Positions 62,103 through 64,000 of a stretch of DNA of 64,000 nucleotides are shown in pieces (position 1 is the first letter of the stretch; the number at the start of each line of letters is the position of its first letter). The stretch is taken from positions 1 to 64,000 of the forward strand of contig NZ_AULF01000018.1 in the NCBI RefSeq assembly GCF_000425145.1, in the 5' to 3' direction. A program made the translations under genes and the position numbers. This DNA comes from Pedobacter glucosidilyticus DSM 23534 (lineage in GTDB: Bacteria > Bacteroidota > Bacteroidia > Sphingobacteriales > Sphingobacteriaceae). The notes below the pieces were generated by a model, which saw only the letters and a list, made by a program, of their open reading frames with translations, was not told where the DNA came from and ran no database searches.

Positions 62103-64000
62103 TTACGAGTTATTAAGCTCCATAAATTTCATTACGGCTCTTATCTCACCATAAGAAATTTCTTCGCCTAAAGCTGCTTTAGTATCATTTAAAGAAGAAG
62201 GCTTATTTCTCCAGATATAGTCTTGAATTTGGCTCACCTTGCTCTTATTTACAATGCTATAAATATCTAAATCTCCAGTACCAACATAATGTGCCAAATG
62301 AGTTTCTATAGTGGTTGGCGCTAAATTTCTCTCCAAAGCAATTTCTTGAATAGTTTTTCCTGCTTTAAAGAAATCATAGCTTAACTTTTTGGTATCTATT
62401 TTCTCTGCGGTTGTTTTTACAAACAATTGAAAAGGTGTTTGTGAGATTTCCCTTTTATCACAAAAATCATTAATCATCGTCAACAACTCGTTTCCAAATT
62501 GTTTCACTTTGGTTTTACCCATTCCTTTGATACTTTCTAATTCTTGAAAGTTTGAAGGCAATTTATTCACCAACTCTACTAGAACTTTTTGCGGTAAAAT
62601 ATGATAAACAGGAACATTATTTTCTGAAGCTAGTTGGTCTCGCCAAGTTTTAATGGTTTTGTACAATTCCGGATGCTGAACACCACTAACCGTAGCAGAA
62701 GCTTTTTCTACAGGAGCTGCTTTTTTAAGATTCAGAAAATCTATCTCTGCATTGGCTTTAGTTTTTAAATAGCTTAGGGTTTGAAAACCATTGCAACAAA
62801 GTTTAAGTGCCGATTGCTTAATGAAAACTTCTTTTTCTACCTGCTCTAAAGCCTCTAAAAATTGCTTCTTAATGGTTTTATTATCCGCATCAAAACTTAC
62901 TTTATCTAAGTTTTGGTGAAGTATTGTTAACTTATCAACAAAATATGTACATGCCTTTTTAACGCGTTCTTGCAACTCTTCATTTTCTTCTGGTAGCTTA
63001 CCTTGCTGCAAGTATTGTGCTATTTGCCTGTTAAATTTCTCGGCTACTGCATAAATATCAATTTCTGCTACCTCTCTAACTGCATTAATATTCTCTAAAA
63101 ATCCTAAACTTATAATTTGATGATATTCTTCTGCTAATTTTTTACATAGATAAAGTGCTGATTTTAATCGTTTAAAATCGAAAAGTTCTAGTAATAAATT
63201 TCTCTGAAAAACAACTTTGGCTTCTACTAGATGCTGCTCTCCCGGACTGTTTTGCTCGGCATTTTTGGTATAAGTAGCAACCGTACCATCCGTTTTAATA
63301 CTTTGATAAGAAATAGGTGTACGTAAGACCATCCCTTCAAAGCTTTTACATCGGCTTAAAGCCACATAAACTTGCCCGTGGGCAAAGGCAGCATTGGCAT
63401 CAATAATGGCTTTTTCAAAAGTTAAACCTTGACTTTTATGTATAGTAATTGCCCATGCCAATTTAATTGGATACTGAACAAAACTACCTATCACCTTTTC
63501 TTCAATATCTTTCGTTTCCGGATTTAACTCGTATTTGGTATTCTCCCACTCTACCCTACCCACTACAATTTCTTGTAAATCCGAAGGGCATTTAACATGG
63601 ATATAGTCATCTTTTATTTTGATGATTTTACCAATTTTACCATTAAAATAGAGCTTATCTCTGGAAGCGTCGTTTTTAACAAACATCACTTGTGCACCTT
63701 CTTTCAGCTCCAACTCTAATGCGTTGGGATAAGAAAACTCAGGAAACTCGCCTTTCACATCAGCTTTATAATAATGGCTTTTTGCTTTTAAACTTTTTAG
63801 CTTTTCATCGTTAATGATATTGGCAGATTGGTTATGAGATGTTAACGTAATATAACCCTCTTCTTCATCGGGATTGAAATTAGGGATATAACGTTGGTTA
63901 AGCTGCGCTAAAATTGGCTCATCAATACGGTTTTCTCTAACAGCATTTAAAATATCTATAAAAAAAGTATCAGACTGACGATAAATATGTTTAAGCTCTA
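62103..64000 (-). CDS. PIF1/RecD-like helicase with HRDC and C-terminal HTH domains (cut by window edge)
   Basis: The frame stays open to the right edge, beyond an apparent GTG start at 63758, so about 632 C-terminal residues are visible. The upstream part has ELKHIYRQSDTFFIDIL, the superfamily I motif IV of PIF1/RecD2 helicases. Then come LAWAITIHKSQGLTFEKAII (motif V) and QVYVALSRCKSFEGMVL (motif VI), an HRDC domain (about 130 residues from the end: VYHILPQKVLVELVNKLPSN, IKGMGKTKVKQFG) and a helix-turn-helix tail (TIQEIALERNLAPTTIETHL). The Walker A segment lies outside the window. It probably acts in replication or repair. Confidence 0.93.
   Translation of the reverse strand, partial: ELKHIYRQSDTFFIDILNAVRENRIDEPILAQLNQRYIPNFNPDEEEGYITLTSHNQSANIINDEKLKSLKAKSHYYKADVKGEFPEFSYPNALELELKEGAQVMFVKNDASRDKLYFNGKIGKIIKIKDDYIHVKCPSDLQEIVVGRVEWENTKYELNPETKDIEEKVIGSFVQYPIKLAWAITIHKSQGLTFEKAIIDANAAFAHGQVYVALSRCKSFEGMVLRTPISYQSIKTDGTVATYTKNAEQNSPGEQHLVEAKVVFQRNLLLELFDFKRLKSALYLCKKLAEEYHQIISLGFLENINAVREVAEIDIYAVAEKFNRQIAQYLQQGKLPEENEELQERVKKACTYFVDKLTILHQNLDKVSFDADNKTIKKQFLEALEQVEKEVFIKQSALKLCCNGFQTLSYLKTKANAEIDFLNLKKAAPVEKASATVSGVQHPELYKTIKTWRDQLASENNVPVYHILPQKVLVELVNKLPSNFQELESIKGMGKTKVKQFGNELLTMINDFCDKREISQTPFQLFVKTTAEKIDTKKLSYDFFKAGKTIQEIALERNLAPTTIETHLAHYVGTGDLDIYSIVNKSKVSQIQDYIWRNKPSSLNDTKAALGEEISYGEIRAVMKFMELNNS

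Overview
The window looks like chromosomal DNA of a Bacteroidota bacterium, most likely a Pedobacter-like member of the Sphingobacteriaceae. The evidence is two SusC/SusD pairs (one with its own ECF sigma and FecR genes), promoters of the TTTG-N19-TAnnTTTG type, few Shine-Dalgarno sequences, a Bacteroidota-type dcw cluster, a small histone-H1-like protein and an alpha-oxoamine-synthase-type enzyme like those of sphingolipid-making relatives. No rRNA, tRNA, insertion sequence or CRISPR array was found.

Layout. (1) 1-3316, minus strand: a type I restriction-modification locus in the order hsdM, a DUF3800 protein, a 161-residue uncharacterised protein, hsdS (cut by the left edge). A plus-strand promoter and terminator between the last two suggest a small antisense RNA. 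(2) 3317-5150: a gene-poor stretch with a small HTH-like ORF, an 11-bp-period repeat and an orphan 187-residue protein. (3) 5161-6888: ammonium transporter and a doubtful small ORF. (4) 7224-27203: a glycan-utilisation locus. On the minus strand are an FAD oxidoreductase, AmpG-like MFS permease, SGNH hydrolase, DUF4434 protein, AGE-family epimerase, GH92 alpha-mannosidase lipoprotein, SusC, SusD, GHL10 hydrolase and an HGSNAT-like acyltransferase. A divergent ROK regulator sits at its head, and beyond it lie a phosphodiester glycosidase (NAGPA domain) and a partner protein with a T9SS-like tail. Together they suggest use of mannose/GlcNAc-containing N-glycan-type material, perhaps phosphodiester-capped. 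(5) 27449-37944: an OsmC protein, then a regulated uptake operon (ECF sigma, FecR, SusC with STN domain, SusD, zinc metalloprotease, DUF3347 protein). (6) 38078-40401: a DHFR/RibD-like reductase, the H1-like protein and the PLP enzyme. (7) 40561-56544: the dcw cluster, transcribed mraZ, rsmH, ftsL, ftsI, murE, mraY, murD, ftsW, murG, murC, ftsQ, ftsA, ftsZ. (8) 56899-64000: a CAP-domain lipoprotein, a patatin-like phospholipase, an RluA-type pseudouridine synthase, panB, carA and a PIF1/RecD-like helicase cut by the right edge.

Non-coding points of note: an 11-bp, helix-phased tandem repeat of the same consensus at two loci about 54 kb apart; a 21-bp tandem array between mraY and murD; an 8-bp array abutting the panB stop; two opposed MraZ-box-like arrays upstream of mraZ; and a dispersed GC-rich repeat that seems to have become the first codons of murD.

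All family assignments rest on reading the translated sequence; no database search was run.
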